Source: an uncultured Pirellula sp.
Lineage (GTDB): Bacteria; Planctomycetota; Planctomycetia; Pirellulales; Pirellulaceae
Reading direction: 5' to 3'
DNA length: 64,000 nt
Assembly: GCA_903858115.1 (NCBI GenBank)
Contig: CAIOHR010000306.1
Span: 1 to 64,000, forward strand
The position numbers and the translations under genes are program-made. This document shows, in pieces, positions 35,420 to 44,342 of this stretch; position 1 is the first letter of the stretch, and each line of letters begins with the position of its first letter. A model generated the notes under the pieces. It did not search any database. It was given only the letters and a program-made list of their open reading frames with translations, and was not told the DNA's origin.

Positions 35420-36844
35420 ATGGCCGATAATAACATACCAGCAACCAAGAGCGACAGTCGAAAACCAACCTCGGCAAGGGTGCTTGCAAAAAAGTCGGGT
35501 AATGGCGACTTGCATGCATCCAAAAGCGCTATGTTTGATGCTTTCAGTCGCTCTATGGCAATGATCGAGTTCACGGTTGACGGCACAATTCTTTGGGCCA
35601 ATGCGAATTTCCTTCAAACGATCGGCTATACCCTCGATGAGATCAAAGGAAGGCACCATAGTCTTTTCGTCGATCCGGAGCACCGAGTGTCGGCCGAGTA
35701 CCGCGACTTTTGGTATGAGCTTGGCCAAGGCATATCTAAGGTAGCTCGTTTCAAACGAATTGGGAAAGGTGGGCGCGAGATTTACTTGCAGGCTGCGTAT
35801 AGCCCGGTCATCGATGAAAATGGGATGACTACCAAGGTCGTGAAGCTTGCGGCAGATGTGACCGAAGATGCAATGCGCGAGATTCGTGCCAAGGAACGCG
35901 AAGATGCGATTCAGGATCAACAAGCCGAAGAAAAACGAGTTCTGGAAGACAAGGTGAATGAACTATCTTTAAACGTCCAGGCTGCCTCGAAAGGTGACTT
36001 GACGCAACAAGTCTTCGTCAGCGGAAGCGACGATATGGGACGACTCGGAAGCAGCTTGAGCAAGATGATTTGCGATCTCAGATCGATCATTGGCGAGGTC
36101 ATGGCTGCCGCACAGCAGCAGAACGAAGGCGCTCGGACCATTGCCGAAAGTAGTGCAAATCTCAGCGAAGGTGCACAAACGCAAGCGGCATCCGTCGAAG
36201 AGATGACGGCGAGTGTCGCTCAAATGATCGAGGCCATGGAAGTTATCTCGAAAAATGCCAACATCGCCAAAGGCAAAGCCGTCGAAACGTCGAAGTTGGC
36301 CAAAGGGGGTGGTACTACGGTCGAAGAGGCCGTAAATGCCATGAAAATGATTCAGAAATCTAGTGAGCAGATCAATGAAATCATCCAAGTGATCAGCGAG
36401 ATTGCGAGCCAAACCAACTTGCTGGCACTCAATGCAGCCATTGAAGCCGCTCGCGCTGGCGAACACGGCCTGGGCTTTGCCGTGGTTGCTGATGAAGTTC
36501 GTAAGCTTGCAGAAAGATCCAGCGAAGCGGCCAAGGAGATCACCAAATTGATCAAAGAGTCGTCTCGCCGAGTCGAAGAAGGGGCTAGCCTTTCCAAGAA
36601 GGTTGGCGATTCGTTGAAGAAGATTGTAGAATCCGTCGACGATACCGCGGATGGTATAGGCCAAATCGCTGCCTCGACGGAAGCACAGGCAGCAAGTGCT
36701 CAAGAAGTGAAGATAGCCATTCGAAGCGTTTCGGATACGACAGAATCCAACGCTGCCGCATCAGAAGAAATGGCTGCAAGCGCAGAGCAACTGGGCGCCC
36801 AAGCCCAAAGTCTTCGTGATCTTGTTGCCAAGTTTAGAATTTAA
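35420..36844 (+). CDS. Soluble methyl-accepting chemotaxis protein with PAS and HAMP domains
   Basis: A 474-residue chemoreceptor. Residues about 40-150 are a PAS sensor domain (TVDGTILWANANFLQTIGY, DEIKGRHHSLFVDPEHR), about 180-232 a HAMP-like segment (KGDLTQQVFVSGSDDMGRLG), and the rest the coiled-coil signalling region with hairpin tip around 327-372 (EIASQTNLLALNAAIEAARA, then GLGFAVVADEVRKLAERS). No membrane helix is visible, so it should be cytoplasmic; the PAS domain may bind haem, flavin or a small ligand, none of which is fixed by the sequence. Its stop overlaps the cheR start (TAATG). Confidence 0.93.
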   Translation: MADNNIPATKSDSRKPTSARVLAKKSGNGDLHASKSAMFDAFSRSMAMIEFTVDGTILWANANFLQTIGYTLDEIKGRHHSLFVDPEHRVSAEYRDFWYELGQGISKVARFKRIGKGGREIYLQAAYSPVIDENGMTTKVVKLAADVTEDAMREIRAKEREDAIQDQQAEEKRVLEDKVNELSLNVQAASKGDLTQQVFVSGSDDMGRLGSSLSKMICDLRSIIGEVMAAAQQQNEGARTIAESSANLSEGAQTQAASVEEMTASVAQMIEAMEVISKNANIAKGKAVETSKLAKGGGTTVEEAVNAMKMIQKSSEQINEIIQVISEIASQTNLLALNAAIEAARAGEHGLGFAVVADEVRKLAERSSEAAKEITKLIKESSRRVEEGASLSKKVGDSLKKIVESVDDTADGIGQIAASTEAQAASAQEVKIAIRSVSDTTESNAAASEEMAASAEQLGAQAQSLRDLVAKFRI

Positions 36845-37689
36845 TGTTGCGGACAAACGCCATGAAGGAACCGGAACGACTTACACCTCAGCAATTCGAG
36901 TTGTTCCAAAAATTCATCTACGAGCGGTGTGGCATCAAAATCGATCTGTCGAAGATAACTTTGGTAAGCAACCGAATTCGGCGACGTCTACAACCAGCCA
37001 ACTGCGCCGATTTTGCGACTTACTATAGGTTCATTACATCCAAGCTTGGGACGACGGAGCTAGTTAAATTCGTCGATGCCATTACAACGAATGAAACTTC
37101 GTTCTTCCGTACTCCAAGCAATTTCGAATGGTTCAAGAATGCGTATCTAGGCGAGTTGCTCCGCGGCAAAGCGGATGGAAGACGCGAATCAAACCTTCGA
37201 GTTTGGTCCGCAGCTTGCAGTTCCGGCGAAGAACCGTATTCCATTGCCATGTGTCTTGCCGAAGCAAGTGCCTCGTTGCGCGGCTGGACGATCCAAATTC
37301 TGGGTACCGACATTAGCGAGTCGTCACTGAAATTGGCTCGTGACGCGGTCTACCGGAGGCGAACCATGCAAGAAATGGATGATGCCAAGGTTCGTCGCTA
37401 CTTTTCGGAAGATATACCTGGCGAGTTTCAACTGCGGCCTATGATTAAGCAGATGGTTAAATTCAAGCATCATAATTTGATGAAGCCAATCCTCGAAGCG
37501 CCATTCGACTGTATTTGGCTTCGAAATGTCCTAATCTATTTTGATCGTGAATCGAAAGCAAAAGTAATCTCGAACCTTGTTCGATCACTGGTCAGTGGTG
37601 GTTACTTAGTTGTCGGGCCTTCGGAAGGTGTGTACGACATGCTGGGCATGCTCCAAAAACGCGGTACGTTTCTCTATCAAAAGCAATAG
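36844..37689 (+). CDS. cheR: Chemotaxis protein methyltransferase CheR
   Basis: A 281-residue S-adenosylmethionine-dependent methyltransferase that methylates receptor glutamates. The N-terminal helical domain (residues 1-85) is followed by the catalytic domain with NETSFFRTPSNFEWF, the SAM-binding loop LRVWSAACSSGEEPYSIAM, GTDISESSLKLAR and CIWLRNVLIYFDRE. The start ATG overlaps the receptor stop by one base, so both are coupled. Full length for the family. An internal Met at residue 7 is an alternative start. Confidence 0.94.
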   Translation: MLRTNAMKEPERLTPQQFELFQKFIYERCGIKIDLSKITLVSNRIRRRLQPANCADFATYYRFITSKLGTTELVKFVDAITTNETSFFRTPSNFEWFKNAYLGELLRGKADGRRESNLRVWSAACSSGEEPYSIAMCLAEASASLRGWTIQILGTDISESSLKLARDAVYRRRTMQEMDDAKVRRYFSEDIPGEFQLRPMIKQMVKFKHHNLMKPILEAPFDCIWLRNVLIYFDRESKAKVISNLVRSLVSGGYLVVGPSEGVYDMLGMLQKRGTFLYQKQ

Positions 37690-37703
37690 GTCAAGATACG
37701 ATC

Positions 37704-40133
37704 GTGAACGATGATTTCAACTTTTCAACAGGTATGCCTTCGGATGAGATGGCTGAGTATGTCCAAATGTTCGTCGATGAGACGTCAGAACAATTGGACG
37801 ATCTGGTCGAAGTCTTGCTAGTCTTGGAGACCAAACCTGACAGCCCTACGCATCTTAACGAGTCATTTCGATTGATCCACTCGATCAAAGGAGCGGCTGC
37901 AATGATGGGGCTTGATAGCATTACGCTATTAACACATCACTTGGAGAATCACTTCGAACATCTTCGGTCTGGTATCAAAACACTTGACCGATCGATGATG
38001 AACCTGATCCTCAAGTGCGTCGACTTTCTTCGCAACGCCGTCGATATGCTTCGTGAGGGCCGCCCTCTAGCTAGTGCGCCAGACTTGATCGAACAGCTCT
38101 CCCAATTTGGTGCGGAGATTCCGTTCGAGAGAAGTGTAGCCGCCGCTGATGAAATGGCCGGCTCATTCGTGGAGCCGAATCAGCCTTCTTCCGATGGTCA
38201 GCAAACCATCGATGCTATTGCAGCATTGCGCGGTGTCAACGTCCAGAAAAGAATCATTGTTTATCTCGATCGAACGATCGAATTGCCCGAACTGAAGGCG
38301 GAGCTTATCATCGCCAGGTTGAGTGATCTGGCCGTGATCGGACGTACCAGCCCTGACATCGACGAGCTCGGAAGCCTTTCCGAGTTGCGCACACTTCAGG
38401 TTTGGCTGGAAACCACGAAGCAGGATGTTGACTTGCGAGCCGCTGTTGACATCGTTGGTGTAGATCTGATCGAAATCGATGATGTCTGCGACGAACCAAT
38501 AGTAGAACCATTGAATGTCCATGCTCCTCATTCCCCCGCAGTGGAGTTGCCCCCCATTGCGCCAGAACCGCTTGGAAACACGATAGTTCAAGAACCTCTA
38601 GCTTATCTGGAGGAAGTATCGAGTTCGGAGCCTCCTCAACGGTCGAGTCCTTCAACATCAAACCAAGAAATGGTTACGCAGGCTCCCGATACGTCCAGCA
38701 AGGTGGTGGAAACGCTTAGGGTCGACATTCAGCGTCTTGATCGGTTGATGAATTTGGCAGGGGAGCTGGTGGTCAATCGTGCCCGTTTTGTGCAGCTCGC
38801 TTCGCAAATGACGGATACGTTCAAGAAGTCAGGACTGATTTCGCAGTTGCGGGATTTATGTGAACTGCTGCGTGCACCTACCACGTCAATCGCATTGACT
38901 CAAGAAGAAAGAATCCGCGCGGTCGACGATCGCTATTCCGAAATTCGTTCGACGGTAGTGGCACTCGAAGAGCAGCTACACACGCTCGAGCGCGGTCGAC
39001 GTAGCTTTATCCAACTCAACGAAGCCATCGATCAATTCTCGAGAGTTTCCGACGGGCTGCAACGAGGCGTGCTGGACACACGAATGGTTCCCGTTGGACC
39101 GCTCTTCAATCGTTTCAAACGCACTGTTCGCGACATCTCCTCCGAGTTAGGAAAGAAAGTGAACTTCATCATTCGAGGGGAGAACACTGAGTTGGATAAG
39201 CGGATGATTGACGAGCTAGGGGACCCGCTGGTACACCTAGTTCGCAACGCCATCGATCACGGATTGGAGTCAGAGTCAGTGCGACGCAGTCGAGCAAAGC
39301 CGGAGGAGGGAACGCTGACACTAGAAGCAGCTCATAGCGGCAACAATGTCTTGATCACCATCTCGGACGATGGCGGTGGCATTAATACGGAAAAAGTCAA
39401 ACGAAGAGCTATTGAGCGAGGTCTCGTTTCCACGATGGAGGCGGATATGATGTCGGATTACGAGATTGCGCAGTTCGTTTGGGCTCCGGGTTTTAGTACC
39501 GCAGAGGTCGTATCGGACATTTCAGGACGTGGCGTAGGTATGGATATTGTGAAGACTCGCATAAGCGAATTGAACGGTACGATTGAAGTCGATTCAACGT
39601 TGGGCAAAGGAACGCGGTTCGTTATTCGATTGCCGTTGACGTTGGCAATTATTCGCAGCCTACTGTTTCAGCTTCAACAAGGCACGTTTGCTGCACCGAT
39701 TGAGAACGTTCGTGAAATTGTTTCGGTTCGGGATAGGGATGTTATCTCGGTTCACGGACGGGACTCCATCGAGGTGCGTGGAGAGTTTATTCCTTTGGTG
39801 CGCATCGAGGATATATTCGATTGGCACGAGATAAAGTACTCAAACGTGCACGAAATAAAGATGGAATCTGAATGCAATGGAGATACATCAAGTGTTTTGA
39901 TCCTGACTTCCAGCACGAAGTCGATGGGCTTGGTTGTTTCAGCACTACATGGTTGCCAAGACATTGTGGTGAAGTCGCTGGATGATAACTTCACTCAAAT
40001 CCGTGGGGTCGCGGGTGCCAGTATTCTGGGGGATGGCTCCGTTTGCTTGTTACTGGATGTCGTTTCCTGTTTGGAGCTGGCTCGGCAGCGGCTGCGTGAA
40101 AGGCCGCTCCAACGTCCGATGGCAACCACATGA
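37704..40133 (+). CDS. cheA: Chemotaxis histidine kinase CheA
   Basis: An 809-residue kinase started by GTG. Domains in order: P1 phosphotransfer domain with His59 (FRLIHSIKGAAAMMG); a P2-like region (about 180-260, IIVYLDRTIELPELKAELI and a following DIDELGSL stretch) of the kind seen in delta-proteobacterial CheA; a linker rich in Pro and Ser; the dimerisation domain (about 340-460); the ATPase domain with NAIDHGLE, ISDDGGGINTEKV and GRGVGMDIVKT; and a CheW-like regulatory domain at the C-terminus. There is no fused receiver. The TGA overlaps the ATG of the next gene (ATGA). It phosphorylates CheY and CheB in response to the receptor. Confidence 0.95.
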   Translation: MNDDFNFSTGMPSDEMAEYVQMFVDETSEQLDDLVEVLLVLETKPDSPTHLNESFRLIHSIKGAAAMMGLDSITLLTHHLENHFEHLRSGIKTLDRSMMNLILKCVDFLRNAVDMLREGRPLASAPDLIEQLSQFGAEIPFERSVAAADEMAGSFVEPNQPSSDGQQTIDAIAALRGVNVQKRIIVYLDRTIELPELKAELIIARLSDLAVIGRTSPDIDELGSLSELRTLQVWLETTKQDVDLRAAVDIVGVDLIEIDDVCDEPIVEPLNVHAPHSPAVELPPIAPEPLGNTIVQEPLAYLEEVSSSEPPQRSSPSTSNQEMVTQAPDTSSKVVETLRVDIQRLDRLMNLAGELVVNRARFVQLASQMTDTFKKSGLISQLRDLCELLRAPTTSIALTQEERIRAVDDRYSEIRSTVVALEEQLHTLERGRRSFIQLNEAIDQFSRVSDGLQRGVLDTRMVPVGPLFNRFKRTVRDISSELGKKVNFIIRGENTELDKRMIDELGDPLVHLVRNAIDHGLESESVRRSRAKPEEGTLTLEAAHSGNNVLITISDDGGGINTEKVKRRAIERGLVSTMEADMMSDYEIAQFVWAPGFSTAEVVSDISGRGVGMDIVKTRISELNGTIEVDSTLGKGTRFVIRLPLTLAIIRSLLFQLQQGTFAAPIENVREIVSVRDRDVISVHGRDSIEVRGEFIPLVRIEDIFDWHEIKYSNVHEIKMESECNGDTSSVLILTSSTKSMGLVVSALHGCQDIVVKSLDDNFTQIRGVAGASILGDGSVCLLLDVVSCLELARQRLRERPLQRPMATT

Positions 40134-40768
40134 ACTCGTTGAACCTGCAACAAAAAGAGACTTTGGCCTCGTACATTCGCGTCGGCGCGTCGGACGCGTC
40201 GCAAGCGTTATCGACATGGTTGGGACGTCATGTTCACGTATCGCTGGAGCAACTCAATCAGGTTTCCTTTGAGACGGCAACCGAGCTACTCGGTCCAGTA
40301 GACGCCATCGTTTGCGCATGTTGTATGCGAGTCTCCGGTGGAGTCAGCGGTCAAATGCTACTTGGATTTGACGATAGAAGTGGCCTGGCGCTTTGCGATA
40401 CGCTATTGACTCGAGAATCACGATCGGAGTCGTGGGGGGAGATAGAGATATCCGCTGCGACAGAGACCACGAACATTGTAGGCTGTGCGTTTCTCAACTC
40501 GCTCGCTCGCGTTTTTCCTGCGACCGACTCCTACCAAGAAGCGGATCGGATTTCACCTGACAGCACTTGGATCCCAACTCCCCCCGTATTCATTCGCGAT
40601 TTTGCCGCAGCCATCATGCAATTTGCGTTGACGGACCAAGTTTGTGAATTTGATACGGTTCTCGTTGCCAATGCCCAGTTCTCCATCGATGCCATGCCTA
40701 TCGCTTGGCGATTACTACTGATCCCAGACGCTAAAGCTCTTGACCATCTCGCGAGGAATCTTCGGTGA
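40130..40768 (+). CDS. CheC/CheX-like CheY-P phosphatase
   Basis: A 212-residue protein of the CheC/CheX/FliY phosphatase fold. The second active-site helix is kept (ATETTNIVGCAFLNSLARVF with Glu-x-x-Asn), but the first (ASYIRVGASDASQALSTWL) lacks the Glu and Asn expected in a two-site CheC, so a single-site enzyme is likely. It sits between cheA (ATGA overlap) and cheD (GTGA overlap). In Bacillus, CheC works with CheD, and this adjacency suggests the same pairing here. Confidence 0.75.
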   Translation: MNSLNLQQKETLASYIRVGASDASQALSTWLGRHVHVSLEQLNQVSFETATELLGPVDAIVCACCMRVSGGVSGQMLLGFDDRSGLALCDTLLTRESRSESWGEIEISAATETTNIVGCAFLNSLARVFPATDSYQEADRISPDSTWIPTPPVFIRDFAAAIMQFALTDQVCEFDTVLVANAQFSIDAMPIAWRLLLIPDAKALDHLARNLR

Positions 40769-41259
40769 GCAATATCGCTGAGCAAGATGGACGGTTGGTC
40801 AAGATGGCGGAGATAGGAGTGTTGCACCAAACAGGCATTCTCAAAACGCTATTGGGTTCATGCGTCGGTGTCGCGCTGTATGAACGCAAACTGAAGGTAA
40901 TGGGGTTGGCGCATATCGTGATGCCCAATTCTATTGGGCGAGAACAATCGTTCGGAAAGTACGCAGATACAGCGATTCCGGAGGCGATTCGACAAATGAC
41001 GACGCTCGCAAGAGGCGCGAAATTATCCTTGACCGCGAAAATTGCTGGGGGAGCGAATATGTTTTCACATGTTTTACCCAACAGCACCAACACCATAGGC
41101 GAACAGAACATCGTGGCGGTAGAAAAAATCCTAACGGTCCTCCAAATCCCGATCCTGGCGCGACACTTAGGAGGCACATTTGGTCGGCGGATGGTAGTCG
41201 ACGTCGACTCAGGTCTGGTTCACATTCACGTCGTTGGCCAAACCGTAGTCCAAATGTGA
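40765..41259 (+). CDS. cheD: Chemoreceptor glutamine deamidase CheD
   Basis: A 164-residue receptor glutamine deamidase started by GTG, overlapping the previous stop. The catalytic Cys33 lies in TLLGSCVGVALY and His50 in MGLAHIVMP; the Thr/Ser of the catalytic set is in the following conserved loop. KIAGGANMF and ARHLGGTFGRRMVVDVDSG are typical. It converts receptor Gln to Glu before CheR methylation, and in Bacillus-type systems binds CheC. Confidence 0.93.
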   Translation: MSNIAEQDGRLVKMAEIGVLHQTGILKTLLGSCVGVALYERKLKVMGLAHIVMPNSIGREQSFGKYADTAIPEAIRQMTTLARGAKLSLTAKIAGGANMFSHVLPNSTNTIGEQNIVAVEKILTVLQIPILARHLGGTFGRRMVVDVDSGLVHIHVVGQTVVQM

Positions 41260-41304
41260 TTGCAATATCCCCAAGACAACGAAAATCCGCTTGAGATTAC
41301 CGAG

Positions 41305-41673
41305 ATGAGCAATAGACTATTGATCGTAGACGATGCCATGATCATGCGGCTACGAATTCGCGAAATAGCAACCCAAGCTGGCTGGGAAGTCGTGGGAGAA
41401 GCTGCCGATGGAAACCAAGCGATCGAAATGTTTCGTCGCTTGAAACCGGACCTCGTGACGATGGATATCGTCATGCCTTCTATGGATGGTGTGGATGCAC
41501 TTCAGGCCATTCGTGAAGCGGCCCCCAACGCAAGAGTTTGCATGGTGAGTGCATTGAATCAACGAGAGAAGCTAGCTGAATGCATTCGACTCGGAGCGAT
41601 CGATTTTGTTGTTAAGCCATTCGAAAAGTCGCAATTGATCAGCTTGTTCGAAAAGCAAGGACGTATCCAATGA
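41305..41673 (+). CDS. cheY: CheY-like response regulator
   Basis: A 122-residue single receiver domain from ATG 41305; a frame open from 41260 would add 15 residues without homology. Motifs are LLIVDDAMIMR (acidic pocket), LVTMDIVMPSMDG with the phosphorylation Asp, MVSALNQ and VVKPFEK with the conserved Lys. CheA is the obvious phosphodonor. No flagellar motor gene is in the window, so its target may be the PP2C regulator or something outside this segment. Its TGA overlaps the cheB start (ATGA). Confidence 0.93.
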   Translation: MSNRLLIVDDAMIMRLRIREIATQAGWEVVGEAADGNQAIEMFRRLKPDLVTMDIVMPSMDGVDALQAIREAAPNARVCMVSALNQREKLAECIRLGAIDFVVKPFEKSQLISLFEKQGRIQ

Positions 41674-42833
41674 CGGTAAGAGTCATGGTGGTCGACGATT
41701 CTGGGCTCTACCGGCAATTCGTTAAGAATGTGCTTCGAAACATTTCGGATGTCGAAGTCGTCGGATTTGCGTGCACCGGAAAAGAGGCGATGGAAAAGAT
41801 ACCGGGATTGCATCCGGATCTTTTGACACTCGACGTTCAGATGCCCGACATGAATGGACTGGAATTGCTTCGCGAAATCAAGAAGCGTCGACTTCCGGTC
41901 AAAGCAATTATGATAAGTAGTCTAACGGCACACGGAGCGCAAGTGACCACGGATGCACTCCTCGCAGGTGCATTCGACTTTATTCAGAAGCCAAACAACC
42001 CTGATCCAAATACCAATCGCATGCAACTGGAGGGGCTCCTGGCGGACAAGATTAAAGCGTTTCAACAGAGTCGCACCCTATCGATGCCTATCAAGAAAGC
42101 GGGGACACAAACGGCAAACTTGGGACGGATTCAAAACGAGGAATCGCCTCTCCATCACGCGACTCAGAACTCTGTTGGCAATTCTGCATTTCCTGAAGTG
42201 CGAACTGAAACGCGGAATTCTCGGATCGACGCAGTCTTGATCGGAACGTCGACGGGCGGCCCGGTGGCGCTTCGTGAACTGATTCCGAAGTTGCCGAAAA
42301 CACTAGGTGTTCCCGTATTTGTGGTACAACACATGCCACCCAAGTACACTCAGTCGTTGGCCTATCGAATTGGAGAGGTCAGTCAACTCCCGGTTCATGA
42401 AGCCGAGGATGGAATGAAAGTCGAAGCCAATCATGTCTACATCGCGCAGGGTGGATTGCATATGGGACTTGAACGTGTGCATCGCACGTTAGTCATCCGC
42501 ACATTGGATCTTCCGCACGAGCACAATTGTCGACCTGCGGTCGATTTTACTTTTCGAGCTGCATGCAATATCTATTCTGGCAATCTATTAGGCGTGATCC
42601 TAACGGGAATGGGGCGTGATGGAACAGAAGGATGTAGAATGATCAAGCAATTGGGGGGGACGGTTTTCGCGCAGCATCCAGACGGTTGCACCGTATACGG
42701 CATGCCCAAGGTCGTCGTTGAAGAGCAATTAGCCGATCGAGTGGTGCCACTGGAAAAGATGGCATCCTGGATCGTACGCATCGTCGAGAAAAGTCGAAGT
42801 AACCCCGACGCACCATTGCGCAACAACACTTGA
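41670..42833 (+). CDS. cheB: Protein-glutamate methylesterase CheB
   Basis: A 387-residue response regulator with an N-terminal receiver (Asp55 in LLTLDVQMPDMNG), a variable linker (about 110-185) and the CheB methylesterase domain. The catalytic triad is visible: Ser194 in IGTSTGGPVA, His221 in VVQHMPP and Asp in ILTGMGRDGTEG. It removes receptor methyl groups and balances CheR. Its stop overlaps a TTG that could start the next gene, although an ATG 27 bp further is more likely. Confidence 0.94.
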   Translation: MTVRVMVVDDSGLYRQFVKNVLRNISDVEVVGFACTGKEAMEKIPGLHPDLLTLDVQMPDMNGLELLREIKKRRLPVKAIMISSLTAHGAQVTTDALLAGAFDFIQKPNNPDPNTNRMQLEGLLADKIKAFQQSRTLSMPIKKAGTQTANLGRIQNEESPLHHATQNSVGNSAFPEVRTETRNSRIDAVLIGTSTGGPVALRELIPKLPKTLGVPVFVVQHMPPKYTQSLAYRIGEVSQLPVHEAEDGMKVEANHVYIAQGGLHMGLERVHRTLVIRTLDLPHEHNCRPAVDFTFRAACNIYSGNLLGVILTGMGRDGTEGCRMIKQLGGTVFAQHPDGCTVYGMPKVVVEEQLADRVVPLEKMASWIVRIVEKSRSNPDAPLRNNT

Positions 42834-42859
42834 CATACACATCCAACTTCCAAATACAA

Positions 42860-44251
42860 ATGAATCGTACCACCCCCATCGTTGTCATTGCAGAGGATAG
42901 CCGAGTTCAAGGAAAAGTGCTGCAGCAGCGCCTCATCGCAGCCGGGTACGATGCACATGTCGGTATCAACGGCGAATTGGCACTGGAGCTAGTGCAGAAG
43001 CTGAAGCCTGACATCGTCGTATCGGATATCGAAATGCCGAAAATGAACGGTTACGAACTGTGTAGTGCGATCAAGCAGAGTGAAGAGCTTAAACGCTGCC
43101 CAGTGATCTTGCTGTCTACCTTGAATGATGCCGAGGACATTATCAAAGGACTAGCCGCAGGTGCTGATAACTATATTACCAAACCGTACGACATCAAATT
43201 TCTTATCGCAAGGATCGAAGATCTTCGATCGAATCCAGTTCAAGACGTAGATCTCGAATCGTCGAGTACCATTCCTGTGACACTTGGAGGGCAGGTCTAC
43301 GAAGTACGATCAGGAAGACAGCAGACGTTGAACTTGCTGGTTTCCGTGTTCGAAAATGCGGTCGAGAAGAACAAAGAACTGCACCGTAGTAATGAACACT
43401 TGATTTTGGCTAAAGAAAAACTCTCCGCATGGAACACTCAACTCGAATCGCTGAACAGCCAGTTGAATGAATTCAACAGTCGTATGAAGCGAGATCTACA
43501 AGCGGCTGCTCGAATGCAACAATCCTTGCTACCGAACGAAGCAATCGAACTTCCCGAAGTCGCGGTCGCCTGGGACTATACTCCATGCGAGGAGTTAGCC
43601 GGTGATTTCCTAAACTATGCGAAGCTCGACGAGAACACTCTCGGCTTGTACGTAGTGGACGTGTGTGGGCATGGAGCTGCGTCCGCATTGTTGGCTGTTG
43701 CGATTGGACGAGTTCTCAGCACGGTTGTTTCTGCAACATCGCTTCTGGTAAGACTCGATCCATTCACGGGCAAACGTGTCGTCACTCCACCAACGACTGT
43801 CGTCGGTGAGCTGAACAAGCGTTTCCCCATGGAAAGCCAGGGAGGTCTGCATTTTACGATTCTATACGGCGTTCTCGACCTTCGAACAAAGCTCTTTCGA
43901 TACGCATGTGCAGGGCACCCACAACCGGTACATCTACCCAAGGGCCAGAAGGCCGTGTTTGCGTCAGGCGAGGGGCTGGCCGTTGGATGGGTGGACGACG
44001 TAGAATTTGATGAGTTTACACTGCAGTTGGCTGCCGGCGACCGATTGTTGCTCTATTCCGACGGCGTACCTGAAGCGATGGACGCGAGTCTGGAGCAGCT
44101 AACGAACCAACGAATGCTTGAAGAACTAGATGCCAGCCGCGAGAAAACACTGGGTGATCAAGTTACCCATGTCCGAGAGATCGTGAACGATTGGTGTAAG
44201 CCCAAGGGGCCTTTGGATGACGTCTCGATCTTACTCGTAGAGATTCAATAG
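42860..44251 (+). CDS. Response regulator with PP2C-type phosphatase output
   Basis: About 463 residues from ATG 42860 (a TTG at 42830 overlaps the cheB stop and is also possible). A receiver (IAEDSRVQG, VVSDIEMPKMNG with the phosphorylated Asp, ITKPYD) is followed by a long coiled coil (about 150-230) and an RsbU/SpoIIE-like PP2C phosphatase with ELAGDFLN, VVDVCGHGAASA, YACAGHPQP, LLYSDGVPEAM and DDVSILLVE, the metal-binding Asp positions intact. Such regulators dephosphorylate anti-anti-sigma factors in partner-switching pathways. It ends the chemosensory operon and may carry its output. No anti-sigma or anti-anti-sigma gene is adjacent. Confidence 0.88.
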   Translation: MNRTTPIVVIAEDSRVQGKVLQQRLIAAGYDAHVGINGELALELVQKLKPDIVVSDIEMPKMNGYELCSAIKQSEELKRCPVILLSTLNDAEDIIKGLAAGADNYITKPYDIKFLIARIEDLRSNPVQDVDLESSSTIPVTLGGQVYEVRSGRQQTLNLLVSVFENAVEKNKELHRSNEHLILAKEKLSAWNTQLESLNSQLNEFNSRMKRDLQAAARMQQSLLPNEAIELPEVAVAWDYTPCEELAGDFLNYAKLDENTLGLYVVDVCGHGAASALLAVAIGRVLSTVVSATSLLVRLDPFTGKRVVTPPTTVVGELNKRFPMESQGGLHFTILYGVLDLRTKLFRYACAGHPQPVHLPKGQKAVFASGEGLAVGWVDDVEFDEFTLQLAAGDRLLLYSDGVPEAMDASLEQLTNQRMLEELDASREKTLGDQVTHVREIVNDWCKPKGPLDDVSILLVEIQ

Positions 44252-44342
44252 CATTCTCCAGCGAAAAACGATGGAGTTCGACGTGCTTCCGTAAAAAGGG
44301 CGCAACAAAAGAAGCCGAAAATGGTAAACGGTCTGTCACAAC

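Noticed and set aside
44252..44342. Hairpin CTCCA..TGGAG as a terminator between convergent genes
   Set aside because: The stem is five bases with no following T run, so it is not a convincing terminator.
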